A DNA stretch of 64,000 nucleotides from Mytilus trossulus. Its lineage: Eukaryota; Mollusca; Bivalvia; Mytilida; Mytilidae. Positions 11,558 to 23,448 of the stretch are shown here, piece by piece. Position 1 is the first letter of the stretch. The number at the start of each line of letters is the position of its first letter. Location: NCBI RefSeq assembly GCF_036588685.1, contig NC_086380.1:30584474-30648473 (forward strand), read 5' to 3'. The notes below the pieces were generated by a model, which was not told where the DNA came from, did not search any database, and saw only the letters and a program-made list of their open reading frames with translations. Both the position numbers and the translations under genes were made by a program.

Positions 11558-11817
11558 ATGAAAACCTACCGGGGACCGCTTAAATGAGGGTAACATTCAA
11601 CTAAATCATAGACTCTGTATATTATAGGTTGTATCAAAAGGATTTCCCAGAATAATGTCATCTTCGATATCTACGGAGGGCTTATATTTTTACTTTTCAT
11701 CTAAAAATTGTCAAAGTTTTAGGACAAAGGGCACAGGGCAATGGTGAGAGCCCCCTGATGGACATTGAAAGACAAGGGGGTCTCACCTCATTTAAGCGGT
11801 CTCCGGTAGGTTTTCGC
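11558..11817. mobile_element. MITE-like unit, arm of the inverted element
   Basis: Starts AAAACCTACCGGGGACCGCT and ends with the near-perfect complement AGCGGTCTCCGGTAGGTTTT (about 11795-11814), giving terminal inverted repeats of about 30 bases around a core of about 200 bases. A related copy in inverse orientation lies at about 12780-13033, with CTCATTTAAGCTGTCTCAGG at its outer end. Confidence 0.65.
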
Positions 11818-11900
11818 TATATATTTTGAATACCCAACAGGCACTTTGGGTGCTCCCAAATTTATTTTATTCACGTTTGTATCTACCTATTAACTAAATG

Positions 11901-12764
11901 CAGGGTTGGCAAAGTATTACCCGCCCGGGAATTCCCGGGTGGGAAAACCCGGGTTTTCCCGGGCTGGGCAATACTCCCAGAAATTGGTTATAGTGGGCAA
12001 TACTGGGCAATATGATTTTCTATGCTTATTTTAACACTAAATAGTAAAGACTTGGTACAGTTTCATAGTATAACAGCTAAATATATACTTTTTATACAGA
12101 TAACCAATGACAGTCATCTAGAAGATTGAAATGTCAATTTCATTCTCTTATATTCTCTATTAATTCTAATTAACAGAAGATTTGTACATTTAAAGATACC
12201 TTTTTAATTACCAATCATTGTTTAATAATCCAAACCTTGAAACATGCATTTTATCATGTTTTATTGCAGTGTTAAAGTGACTTGTTAATTTTATTTGTCA
12301 AACATTCATATTGCTAAATAAACACCCTTAGGGGTCATGTCAATATGAATGAATGAATGAATAAAACTTATAGAATTATAAGGGCTGATTATTGTTACAT
12401 AAACAAATCTGTATTCTAATCTGAATAATTACTAATTAGTGACATTATTTGAATGTAATTTTTCTTACAAGTAATTGTTAATTCTTAATAGGAGTTATAT
12501 TTATTTGAAAAAAAAAATTTTTTGCTTTATATTTACAGTTTGCCCATCTAGACAAATGCTTAACAAACAAAATAGGGTATAAATATCTTATCAAATGTAT
12601 TACATTTGTGTTTATCACTGAATCCTCTTGAAATTAAGACAAGTATTTTATATTACCCAGTATTGCCCAGTATTACCCACTAAAACCCAGTAAAACCCGG
12701 GTTTTCCCAGTATTTCCCACTGGGCTGGGCAATACTCATAAAACCCGGGTTTTTGCCAACCCTG
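11901..12764. mobile_element. Non-autonomous hAT-type element, 864 bp
   Basis: Terminal inverted repeats CAGGGTTGGCAAA at 11901 and TTTGCCAACCCTG ending at 12764, flanked on both sides by a perfect 8-bp target duplication ACTAAATG (11893-11900 and 12765-12772). An 8-bp duplication with CAGNG...CNCTG ends is the hAT signature. Both ends carry reiterated CCCGGGTTTTCCCGGG- and GGGCAATACT-like subterminal motifs, plausible transposase binding sites. The interior is AT-rich with no transposase ORF, so it must depend on a partner in trans. Confidence 0.88.
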
Positions 12765-13184
12765 ACTAAATGCCTGTATAATTTTAGAAAGATTGAGAGA
12801 TCAGGGGGCTCAAGTCATTGCCCTGTGCCCTTTGTCCTAAAATTTTGACAAATTTTACCTAAAAAGTGAAATCTAAGCCCTCCGTAGATATCGAAAATGA
12901 TGTTATTCTGGAAAATCCCTCTGAGACAACCTTCATATATAAATAGTCTAATATTTTATTGAATTGTATGGACATTGAAAGACCAGTGGGGTATTACCCT
13001 CATTTAAGCTGTCTCAGGTAGGTTTTTGCTAAATATAAACGATTTCCTACTCATCTTATCAGTCCCCTAAACTACGAAAAATATGCTTTTAATTTTATTC
13101 AGAAATATTTCTTTTTATGATTTTCAATTTAATTTTGAATATCGAATAACGAATAACAAACCGGCTACTAATTTCACATCCATA

Positions 13185-14460
13185 GCAAATCAAGATCTAC
13201 AGATAAGTTCGCATGGCCATATTTGAGTTTTCACTCAATAATGACAATTTTAACATTTTTTTGTGTTTTTGCCTATTATCATAAAAGACAGAAAGACAAT
13301 TTAATAGATCATTTGAAAGACACGATGAACATGTGTACATACAAGTAAATTTTTTCGAAATCGTTTGTAGATTCTAGAAAGGAGTGATTGCCTTTTGCTA
13401 TGTTTTGGGCAATTACTAACTTGATGCTATATAGAAACTGTTAACATATTTTTGTGTGTGTCATGAGTTCTATTCTCGTCCACAAAGGTGGTGAGGATCC
13501 ATTGTTGAAGAAAGTCATTTAACTAGGTTAGAGTCATAGGCTTGTTGGAGCCTTTAAAATATCTTCATTACTTTATGTCCACTATGTCTCGGAATGTTAC
13601 TCAGCTTTAATAATACGTAATACGACATATCGAGGTAAAGGAAGACAAAAACGCTGAAGAAAAATATCCAATCTCATTAACAATGAAACAGAAAACATGA
13701 TCGGCACAACACATAAAAAGAAAATAATTTGGAAACTGAACTAAACTATAAACCTGCACTAACTCTTTGTCTCAATTAAGAGAGTCTCTATAATTGTGAA
13801 ATCCGTCTTATTCATCATCCGGTAATAAATTGCATTCCGTATTGTTTTGAAAAAAAAAGAAGGATGAGAATGTGCATACTGTTCACTCATCGGCATCTGT
13901 GACTTATTGCACAAGGGTCGTAAATTCCCTCAAAAAAGAAACTTAATTTGTAAACACTTAAGTTTCAGCTTAATATAGAAGCCAATTCAAACGAAAATTT
14001 GCAAACAATCGTTATCGTTGGTTTTGTGGGTAATGTATGATCACCGGCAAAAGGGTAATAGTTTAGTGAATCAAGTGACATGTCAAGCCTTTCTTAGGAT
14101 GAACCTTTAGTTAAAACTCATAATCTCCAAAAGCAACAAGTCAATATTTTGAATAGCCCTTGATGAGGACGAGCCCAAAATGTGGCTTGAAGTTATCCTA
14201 CAATAATTTTAAACTATTGATACCGGCGTTTCGTTACCGCTATTAATATTGTAACAATTTTTGAAAGGGGGTTGGATATGACTTATAGAAACAAGAAGTA
14301 TTGAATACAATGCACAAAATGACTATGGTATCCCAAAATTAAGTACTGGTAGCCGATTAACCCGCCGTTAATAAAAGCGTTTATATTGCAGATGATAGAT
14401 AAAAATGAGTTGGTAAATCATGATCGGTGCAAAAGAATTGGTGAATGTGAATAAATGAAA
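13185..14460. other. Intergenic DNA without recognised gene
   Basis: AT-rich sequence with short ORFs only. I see no domain, RNA gene or clear repeat boundary. Confidence 0.45.
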
Positions 14461-14464
14461 CGTT

Positions 14465-15030
14465 TTAAATTAAATTTGCAACTGTGGTTCTTTTAAATAA
14501 ATAAAGGCAACAGTAGTATACCGCTGTTCAAAACTCATAAATCCACGGACAAAAACAAAATCGGGGTAACAAACCAAAAACCGAGGGAAACGCGTTAAAT
14601 ATAAGAGGAGAACAACGGCACAACACCAAAACGCAACAGCACACAGAAACGGACCAAGCAACAGACAACACACCACGAGAATAACAAATATAACATCAAA
14701 ACCAAATATATGAATTTGGGATAGACAAGTACCGTGCCACGTCTTATCTCAAAAATAAGAGAAAACACAAACGACTCAACGTTACAATGCAACACACACA
14801 CAGAAACGAACAATATTATATGGCCATCTTCCTGACTTGGTACAGGACACTTTTAAAGGGGAATAAAAGTCGTGGGTTGAACCTGGTTTTATGGCATGCC
14901 AAACCTCGCACTTTAATGGCACAGTTAAATATAACATTGAAATGAAAACAAAATATTACAGGACTACAATACAAATAAAAAGGAGAACATATTAGACAAA
15001 GAAAAGCATGATTAATAGATAACAAAAAAC
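14465..15030 (-). repeat. Dispersed mussel repeat, reverse relative of 9834-10585
   Basis: Carries AGTAGTATACCGCTGTTC, AAAACTCATAAATCC, CCTGACTTGGTACAGG and GTGGGTTGAACCTGGTTTT, the reverse complements of landmarks in the 379-bp duplication but in a longer copy with extra central sequence. Minus-strand ORFs through it (14470-15025) are hydrophobic low-complexity readings of the repeat, not genes. Confidence 0.7.
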
Positions 15031-15039
15031 ATTAGGTTT

Positions 15040-15200
15040 AAAATTCAATACGCCAAAAATGCGTCTAGTCCACACGAGACTCACCAGTGACGCCCAGATA
15101 TAAAAGATCGAAAGTGAAAAAAAATACAAAATTGTACAGCACTGAAGATCAAAAGTTGAAAAGGTTTTGCCAAATACGGCATTGTTTGTATGCCCAGGAT
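15040..15200 (+). repeat. Dispersed repeat family B copy
   Basis: Shows GAGACTCACCAGTGACGCCC, AGCACTGAAGATCAAAAG and CCAAATACGGC in the same order as the copy at 18225. No coding potential. Confidence 0.75.
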
Positions 15201-16980
15201 AAGAACATTCATATTATATAGAACAATTCACGCTATTGCAAACAGTAAATTTTAACAAATGAATATGAAAGAGATATACATAACGAAACTGAAGTATTAA
15301 CTAATTACAGAAAACTAAACTCAGTTTATACTCAGAACAAAAGCAAAAGTTCTTTCCACACGGAAAGGTGGAAAGACCTAATAACAACAGGACACAAAAC
15401 GCGAACAGGAAAAAATAAAACCGAGCCACACAAACCTCATCAAAATCCGGGGTTTTCAAATTTTGGTTTTATTCAGACAAGGAAAGGTGAGTACGCTATC
15501 ACTATACCATTTAAGCGATGCATTGTAGTTTGACACGATTCACTTTGATAAGACATAAAATGGCAGAATAAAAGTTCAGACGGTTTTAGTCCATACACAA
15601 AATTGTTCAAATCAAACGTTTTCAAAACAAATAGTTGTAAATATTATTGGTCAGACACATGATCATTAGTATGATATCTTTAAAGTTCATGCACTTAGAA
15701 TTATCGTACATGCGTTGCCTTCTCTGTGCCAAGTATAAAGTACGCAAGGTCTTGAGTAATTTAAGTCATTTATTGCGATTGTAAATTTGATTTGACATTT
15801 GTCTTGTGACTTAGGTCCCCTATGTAATTGAATACTTTACGTGCTTAAGGGTGAATAACTGTAATGGTAAATATGTGTTTAATTATGTGACATTCGACGC
15901 TTGCCTTTGGACATTCCGGTCTTTCCAATTTTGACAATCCCTACCATCATTTATACTTATACTTTGTCGAAGTTAAAAGTTTATTATTCATACTTGTAAT
16001 TCCGAGTTGACGTTTTCTTTTTTGATTATATCGACTTGAATATATTTTGTTACATTACATTAATCTTTTGTAGACTGTGTATTGATAACTGATGTTGAGG
16101 TAGCGGCTAAGGGAATGCAGATATAAACATTAGCGCATTGTAATAATTTAACAAAGAAACACAGGCGTATGTTAAATCCGGTAATAAGTCTAATTCGATA
16201 GGTCACATTAGGAAAGAGTGTAGACATATCTTCCTTTCGTCTCATGCTGTATCACAACCTTTTTGTAAAGATTTCATACAGTTATGAATAGTCGGTATAA
16301 TGTAATATCAATTTTTATCAAAGCTTAAGGAAGCAAATGTATCCTTCAAACTGTCTCCTACGCCTGTATGCAATTAACCTTCATGATACGTTAATCATAA
16401 CTATTTAATAACATGACTTTCAGAGGAATGTAGTTTATTTTAGAATTCTACTTATTTTTAAAATGTTCAAATACTCGTTATTATTTTTTTTTTTAGGAAA
16501 ACCAATATAGGAATATAACTAATATGATCTCCTGTGTGATTTTGTAGGCTATAAACTACTAGAGATATTTCGGGTAAAGGGGTTTGTAAAATGTTATTTC
16601 AATACAGTCTGATAAGATGATTTTCAAAAGTATATAAAAAAAAGTTTGAAATATGCTTCCCTGTCCTCTGTAAGTTATCTTTGCGGATGTGGATGTATAG
16701 TTTTGAGTTTGGTTTTTTTTTCATCCAGGAAAGTTCAATTGAATTTAATGTAATTTTCAATGCGTATTTGTTTGTTTTCCCTTAAATAGGTGTTTATTGT
16801 TGGCATACACTTTTACATAATTTCTTTGATAATCACAAAAAACAATTGTCATACAAAAACAAATGATTTGGGGTATGCATCTATTATAGTTTTTTCCAAT
16901 CCTTCAGTCTTACTTTTCCCTATATTTCGTAAAGCAGGTGGGTCATTAAAACCAAACTATTTTCTATTAACAGAAGAACT
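15201..16980. other. Intergenic DNA 5' of the truncated propeller copy
   Basis: AT-rich, no recognised gene or repeat family. It does not contain the B-box or coiled-coil part that would be expected upstream of 16997 if that gene were complete. Confidence 0.5.
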
Positions 16981-16996
16981 ATTATAAAGTATATGT

Positions 16997-17818
16997 TTGA
17001 ATTTCAAAATAGTCAAATGTTTAGATTACACCGCTGCAAATAATACTTCAAAGCAGTTCAATTCATCAACTCGAGTAGTAGATATGACAGAGTACCTTGG
17101 AAACATCTTAATTTCTGATGAATTGCTGGGCGATGAAATAATGCACATTTGCCATAGTGTCAGTCAAACAAAAATCACATCAATCGGTGACTTGAAACCT
17201 TGTGGTGTTCATTCAACTAGTAATACTATTCTTGTAGGATATTGTAGTAGTTATCTTCGCAGCAATAAAAAATCTGGAATTATAATACTTGATTCAACTG
17301 GAAATGAAATCAGACGTTTTGAATGTAATGCGACAAATCAGAAGAGGTTATTTACCTTTCCTGCTAAAATCACAACAAATATTAACAATGACATTTGCAT
17401 TATTGACTACCAGTCGTTTAATATAGCAAAAAATCCAAGATATGGTACGCGTTATACGTATGAACAAAGGGAAGGAAGAGTACTTACCTTAGGAGAATGG
17501 GGTCAACCAAAATGGACATACAGTGGCCACGGTGGCATCAACTGTTACGATAATTTCACACCGTATGACATGGCAACAACGATGCATGGTCACATCTTAA
17601 TTGCGGACAGAGACTCTAGCACCATTCATGTCGTGTCACAGGAGGGAGAGTTTATCACTAAATTTTGTCATGACGATATTGAGAACCCTAATAGTCTTAA
17701 TATTGACAAAATGGGGAGAATACTGATAGGCTGTTCAAGTGACTGGGATGGGGGGAATCATGAAGATGACGTAGGACGTTGTCAAACTTCTAAACTTCAT
17801 ATAGTTGAGTTTGTTTGA
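16997..17818 (+). pseudogene. 5'-truncated paralogue of the B-box/propeller gene
   Basis: An open 273-codon frame aligning along its whole length with residues of about 297-575 of the protein at 6101-7837, at roughly two-thirds identity by eye. Shared blocks include STRVVDMTEY, LGDEIMH, HSVSQTK, FTFPAKITTN, GEWGQPKWTY, TTMHG and ILIADRDSS. Similarity starts abruptly near the first codons (FKIVKCLDY against SGIVKSLDY); nothing upstream resembles a B-box or coiled coil. The parent is intronless, so missing upstream exons are unlikely unless an acceptor such as CAAAATAG at about 17005-17012 is used. The frame has stayed open for more than 800 bases, so truncation is recent or the propeller alone is still expressed. 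A candidate poly(A) signal AATAAA lies at 17967. Confidence 0.75.
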
Positions 17819-17966
17819 TAGACATCTGACTGCTGTAGAGACATAATTTGTTGTTGATATACAATTTCACTGGTTGCACTTCAATTCATAATATTTCAAA
17901 CTCGTTCCTTAACCAACTGTTAGTTCTAGCAACTCTTACACTATTTCTGCTGCTGTTTTCGTGTAC

Positions 17967-17972
17967 AATAAA
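17967..17972 (+). terminator. Candidate poly(A) signal AATAAA
   Basis: A canonical hexamer about 150 bases after the stop codon of the truncated propeller ORF. In AT-rich DNA this can occur by chance. Confidence 0.35.
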
Positions 17973-18224
17973 TCAATTGATTTGAAAACTAAGAAAATTA
18001 TCTACTTAGTAATTAAATTGTGAAAATCAACACAAGGGAACATATTTGAAAATGAATCTGAATTTAAAAGCAAAGATTGTTTATTCTAGATTTGTAAAAA
18101 GGAACGAGTTTCGTAAATCATTTATCCATGGATTTCGTTACCTCAACTAATTTAAAACTCCTGAATTATTCTTTTATAGACAAACAATTTAGTTTGGAAT
18201 TATTTATCAAAGGTAACGGGAATG

Positions 18225-18400
18225 TGCTTTAATACGCCAGACGCACGTTTCGTCTACACAAGACTCATCAGTGACGCTCAGATAAAAATAGTTATAAAGC
18301 CAAATAAGTACAAAGTTGAAGAGCATTGAGGACCCAAATATCAAAAAAGTTGGGCCAAATACGGCTAAGGTAATCTATGCCTGAAATAAAAAAATCCTTC
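18225..18400 (+). repeat. Dispersed repeat family B copy
   Basis: Contains ATACGCCAGACGCACGTTTC, ACACAAGACTCATCAGTGAC and GGGCCAAATACGGC. The best preserved of three copies in the window (others at 9595 reverse and 15040). Confidence 0.8.
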
Positions 18401-18659
18401 GTTTTTCAAAAATTTCAAAGTTTTGTTAACAGAAAATTAAAAAAACAACAACTACTAGTATATAATTGATATCCATGTAAACACCGAAGTGCTGGAAGAT
18501 ATGCTGTACATGTGGAATTGTTATTAAACACGGAATATCAAATACTAGTATTTATTGCAATGTTATTAAAGCTGGCAATAGATATTTATCGCTTTAGGGA
18601 TATGAAGCCGTATGGTCAAATATCCCATCAATAATATATCTACGTGAAATCAACAATAA

Positions 18660-19045
18660 TTTATATACATTGTACTTTCTGATTTATTAAATATTGTTAC
18701 TTCTGTGTTTTACCTGCTTAAACGGCTTCAGCAGGTCTAGTAGTCGCTGAAATCTGTCATACCATTTGTCATCGCATCAGAAAGAATAAATTTAGAAAAC
18801 TGCCATCAATGTTTGAAAGATTGATTTTATATCTGGTCAGCAGCTTCATAATTTTGAGTTGCTGCATGTAATAAGTTATTTGAGATATACTGTGCAGTTT
18901 CTTTCTGTTGGCAGACAATTTAAAATTTTCCATCACTCATTGTACAGGGAAACTTTTCACCAAACAGTTCTTTGCTTCTATGGCAGCCAAAAATTTCATA
19001 ATTGGTCTAAATATTATCAGATTATAGAGTTGTAACTTTAAGGAT
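18660..19045 (+). repeat. Segmental direct duplication, copy 1
   Basis: Shares with 20500-20860 the ordered phrases GGTCTAGTAGTCGCT, GTCAGCAGCTT, CTCATTGTACAGGGA, GCTTCTATGGCAGCCAA and TTTGGTCTAAAT-like text. The copies have diverged by substitutions and small indels. Copy 1 continues into TTAAGGATGTACACCTC at about 19038, where copy 2 does not, suggesting an insertion at a TTAA in copy 1. Confidence 0.65.
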
Positions 19046-20500
19046 GTACACCTCTAAGGAGTCAGAAATTCCTAAAATTTCAGCTTATTTCATAATTTGG
19101 ATAAATGTTTTACTTGGTAAAAAGTCAAATTTGAGAATTTGGATCCAATAAGTCTTCTTCGATATTGTGTCGATTTTCTGGTTTAGTATTTCACAGTCCT
19201 TGATAACTACTCCTCTGAAACCCAGTTTTAAGATCTTTTTCGTTTACCTCTGTTACTTGATGTTAAACACTTTGTATATTTCACTTGCATGCGTCTTATC
19301 TCTGTTTAAAGGTAGTTTGTGATAAAAATGTTTCAATTTTGGTTCTTCTCTTTATTGCTTGAAGTTAAAAAGTTATTCAACATGTTCAAGTATATCACAG
19401 TTCCAATAAATATAAGTAGATATACTTACTAAAACGGTGATGAGATTATTAATGATGCATTTCCAATCCTTTAGATGTACGTTTCAGCAGCTAATTATCG
19501 ATAAACAGTGTATATTCAAATTAATGCAATGTTAGTATTATAAAACAATTATGTAATCAGTTATAATGATAACTGTGTCTAAAAAAATTACATGAAATTT
19601 GCACTTTCAATTGAAATTAGCTTCTTCATACTTCCACCGAGAGGGTTGATTTTAATATATTTTGTTCCTTGATCCAATATCTACAAAATCGTGTCTCAGA
19701 TTTTGGATAAAATGTATAGATCAAATTTAAACTAATCATACATTATCTACTTTTATGTGGTAAAGATGTTTAAACTAATTACATATTTATGAGAGAATGG
19801 AATACGATAGCGGTAATTTGAGACACCCTTTTGTAGCTCCTGCTGTGTTGATTATGAAAACGCTAAAATTTCTTGTGTAGTTATAAAAATGAAAGAGTCA
19901 AATTCATTCAAGTGAATTGACCACGATTTTGCCATTAAATGCATAAAAATTGATTACATAATGATTGTATCTACCTATATATACCTCTTTTAATAATTTA
20001 TAGCCAGTTTAAAGAAAGTTGCATCATTTTTAGGTTGGAGATTGGAAGTAAAAAAATCTTTGTATTGTTCTACCTTAATCATATGTTTCTTGCACAAATG
20101 CTGGAATGTCAACGTGTATTTTCGTTGTTTGCTTCAACAAGTTTGTAAACTCTAGACGCCAACATGTTTCCCTCCACAATGAAGATAAGAGTTCAACCAT
20201 TGGTCAAGAATAATGTATTCGGAATGGGCGTAACTTTAATCAACCGATAGATGGCGCAACATTGTTATCACAAATATTGGCTCAATCTGCCAAGGGTGGA
20301 GTGCAGCCGGGTGGGTCGTAACCCTTGGGTAGCGAAGATGACATCCCTTTTGTTTTCGATAAGTTAAAACATTTCTAGATGTATTAATTTGAAATTAAAG
20401 ATATGAAACCAAACGGTCCTACAACCTTTCGATAAGATGTACATGCTATCAACAAATACAAGTCGATGACATACTAAATCATAACCATTGAGGCAGATGA
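19046..20500. other. AT-rich DNA between the duplicated segments
   Basis: No gene recognised. A short inverted stretch at about 20282-20325 (CCAAGGGTGG against ACCCTTGG) is the only structure seen. The part starting at 19038 may be an insert that begins at TTAA; its right end was not found. Confidence 0.4.
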
Positions 20501-20865
20501 AACCACAGATTCTGATTTATTAACTGTTCTAGGTCTAGTAGTCGCTCAAAGCAGCCATGTCATGTTGTCCCTGCATCAGACAGAATAGAGTTTTATGTTT
20601 ATTTTTATGTGTTCATTTCTTCTCTTAAAAATTGAATTGATACATTGTACCTAGTCAGCAGCTTGATAATTGTGATTGGTAACGTTTAAGAAATTTTTAG
20701 TTATGCTGTGTTTCTGCTTTCTGGAGGCCAACAATGTGAAATTTTCAATACTCATTGTACAGGGAGACTTTTCATCAAACATTTCTTAGCTTCTATTGCA
20801 GCCAACAATTTCATATTTGGTCTAAATAGTATTGAGTTGTTACTTTAAGATATTTCTATATCTAT
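20500..20865 (+). repeat. Segmental direct duplication, copy 2
   Basis: Partner of 18660-19045 (see there). Non-coding. Confidence 0.65.
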
Positions 20866-20924
20866 CATGCAGAATCTTAATTCCTGTTTGTCAATAGTTG
20901 AAAATATGAAAATAACGAGGTGTG

Positions 20925-21200
20925 GTATAATTGCAAACGAAACAAATATCAATCAAAATGCAACTGTAAATCCGTCAACAATGACAAACACCAATACCGT
21001 ATAGTCAGCTAGAAAAACCTCAACAAGAAAAAATTGAAATAATTCAAAACAGAAAGTAAAAGTCTAATTAATAACAAAACCAAAAATGAAAATCAAATAT
21101 GACAAACATGCACCTAAGACAACCTCTTAACTAAAGGTTCTATACTTGGAACAGACACATAAAGAATGTGACAGTGTTAAATACGTTTGAAAGAACGTAT
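20925..21200 (+). repeat. Family A-related dispersed repeat, diverged
   Basis: Begins GAGGTGTGGTATAATTGC and carries GTCAACAATGACAAACACC, CCGTATAGTCAGCTA and the distal ACTTGGAACAGACACA phrase. An old copy with internal rearrangement. Confidence 0.65.
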
Positions 21201-21229
21201 CCTCCCCTAAGCATTTAACTTGCTTATAC

Positions 21230-21990
21230 CCTGGTCAAAAACAGTGGTAAAACACGAGACAAGAAGAGATACAAAACTCTGAAAGCACAACTATAGAAGG
21301 AGTCTAGACAAGCACATGTTACTCACATGGAAGATGTCGCAAGCTGCGAAAAAAACCCCAAGAGATTCTGGTTACATGTGAGAGCCGGAAACAAGATGCA
21401 TCACGGATTGTGACATTGAAGTCAAAAGATGACTTCCTCTATAGTGACAGTTACTAAGGCATCTATACTGAACCAGAAATTAGTCAGTGTACACCAAGGA
21501 AGATGTTAGTATGTTACCTGAACCTTGGCCGTTGTAAGCCATTTAAAAAAAACCAGCCTATGCAATGATCAAGTATGCTTCAACAGCGTGGAACTCCCCT
21601 CACACCACCTTGATCAAAAGCTTAGAACGGCCACAGCGCAAAGCAACACGATTCGTAAACGACCAGTACATAGACACTTCCCCAGGATGTGTCACTGGAC
21701 TACTAGACCAACTCAAGTGGGATAACCTAGAGCAGACGTATAAACTAGCGACTTGCCCTTTGATACAAGATCCAGAACAAACTAGTGGATACAACCAGCT
21801 ACCTACTACACACCTGAGGAACAAGGGATTGCCATAAAATAAGACAGATAAGAGCCACTAAGGAAGTTTACAACTCCTTTTTCCCACACTCTATAAGAGT
21901 TGGAACCTACTGCCAGACAGCTGCAAAACTACTAAAGTGAGCAGTATGACAATGTCCCTGTCACCCTCCAAAATTAACCCAAAAACTCAT
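21230..21990 (+). pseudogene. Decayed LINE (non-LTR retrotransposon) remnant
   Basis: Broken frames resemble two separated parts of a LINE ORF2. About 21240-21480 reads like the linker between endonuclease and reverse transcriptase (PKRFWLHVRAGNK, LKSKDDF-like after frameshifts). 21565-21900 reads like the post-RT region (KYASTAWNSPHT, QRKATRFVND, LLDQLKWDNLEQ, then SFFPHSIR-like text in another frame). The reverse transcriptase between them, with its FADD motif, is deleted. Several stops and frame changes show it is dead. Confidence 0.7.
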
Positions 21991-22264
21991 AAAGATGAAG
22001 AAATATAATAGTAAGTGCAAAAGTACATCATGTGAATAAGATTCTGCGAAAGATTCACAATATGTTGTCTAGCAGTTCAGGAGCATTTACTGATGCAAAA
22101 TTTAGTAATAAGGAAGTATGAACTATATAATGCCCCCTTTATAAAGTAGAGGGTCACAAAACAAGGGCATGGTGGAAAGAGACAGAAATTTTGCAAAGCC
22201 AAATACTGACTTCTTACGCGACCTAAACAAGTATTACTGAACAAGTACACACTATTGTTAAGGG

Positions 22265-22375
22265 ATTTTTTCACTGTGTTGAAGACCTATTGGTGTCCTA
22301 TGTCTGTTACCTGCTCTTTGGTCAGGTTTATGTCTCTTTGACACATTATCGTGAAGTCATCTGTTCTCGATAGCA
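22265..22375 (-). repeat. Dispersed mussel repeat fragment (reverse)
   Basis: TGTTGAAGACCTATTGGTGTC followed by TTTGGTCAGGTTTATGTCTC and TTGACACATTA is the reverse complement of the head of the repeat family seen at 63274-63370 (GTGTCAAAGAGACAACAACC, GGTCTTCAA). Confidence 0.65.
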
Positions 22376-23250
22376 ATGAGCGTGGTTAAAATAAAAGTAG
22401 TTTGCGAAATCGCACATTTTTTCTATTTGTCAGTATTCCAAGGACAGAATAAAAACTCACTTCAAACAAAAATTAATTTCAACATTTCAAGTTTTCAGAC
22501 ATTTTACAAAAGTAAAAATAATATTTTTCGATTTTAGCCTACTTTTCCTAAAACAACCCCAACTTCATATAATAAATAGCACTTTTCAAATGTAAACAAA
22601 ACTTACCTTAAAAAGAAGGTCAAGTCCACATACTTTACACATGTGGTGTGACGTCGCTGTGGAAAAAAAATATTTGAAACGCAGTTTGGACCATATCTTA
22701 TCAACTATAAAATTAATTCAATTCAATTATCGGAAAAGTAATGCCCTTAAATATTGTTACTGTGACAAGAAAAATATTATCAACATCTGTTACAACATCT
22801 TATAACATATAAGGATTGGTTCAATAATTTAAAATCATCTAGAATTAATATTCAATACATATTTTTGGTCAATAAGGCCAAAATTCATAAAAAAATGTTT
22901 TCTAGAGACAAATGATAGTAAATTCATACTTTTCTTCAATTTGAGTAATTTTTAATCTACTATTTATATCAAACATGCTTACAATACTATACTTTTCACA
23001 ACTATCGAAAACTGATGACATATTGCACACAATGTCAAAATTGAGTACAACAACAGATGTTTTGATATTTCTTGATTTACGCAAGAGAAAATTGTGAAGA
23101 TAATAGTAATTGAATAAAAGTATCTACTAAATTAACACAATCAGCTTTGACCACATTTATTTGAAGAACTGGCCCTACAGAGCAAAAGTTTGTTATATTA
23201 TAGAGAACTGATAACACTAGGATACCCATTTCCGTTCTTAATTTTTTATG
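22376..23250. other. Intergenic DNA without recognised content
   Basis: AT-rich, no gene, RNA or repeat boundary recognised. Confidence 0.4.
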
Positions 23251-23252
23251 TA

Positions 23253-23448
23253 TACTGTGGATTCATTTATTTTCGTGGGTATCAATTTTGTGGAATTGTT
23301 GAAAACTTGCATATTTGTGGATATTTGATTTCGTGGTTTTGACCTTCTCTGTATACAAAGCCTATTTAAAATATGCATTTCGTTGTTCACCTGAACCCAC
23401 AAAACTCATGAAAATTGGTATGCAACGAAAATAATGAATCCACAGTAT
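23253..23448. mobile_element. MITE family M1, complete copy
   Basis: Ends ACTGTGGATTCATTTATTTT and AATAATGAATCCACAGT are inverted. The interior has TCGTGGGTATCAATTTTG, GTGGATATTTGATTTCGTGG and CAACGAAAAT. Further copies lie at 26998 (fragment), 30503, 30646, 32349 and 33319/38306 (split). It is flanked by TA on both sides, as expected for a TA-targeting element. Non-coding. Confidence 0.85.

Larger units (their letters stand above)
10586..13184. mobile_element. Large inverted-repeat element, about 2.6 kb
   Basis: Outer arms 10586-10746 and about 13037-13184 are inverted copies of each other. Matching landmarks are GGTTCGTAATTCGATATTCG against its complement near 13140-13165, and GGACTGATAAGAT against ATCTTATCAGTCC. 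Inner arms (11558-11760 and about 12805-13033) form a second inverted pair sharing GACAAAGGGCACAGGGCAAT and ATATCTACGGAGGGCTTA. The right flank (AGCAAATCAAGATC, TTCGCATGGC) resembles the left-flank repeat unit, consistent with insertion into the tandem duplication. No recognisable transposase. A target duplication could not be fixed. A hAT-type element sits near its centre. Confidence 0.65.

Noticed and set aside
14470..15025. Three overlapping minus-strand cysteine/leucine-rich ORFs as a membrane protein
   Set aside because: They are readings of a dispersed repeat in overlapping frames, with no domain and no splice logic.
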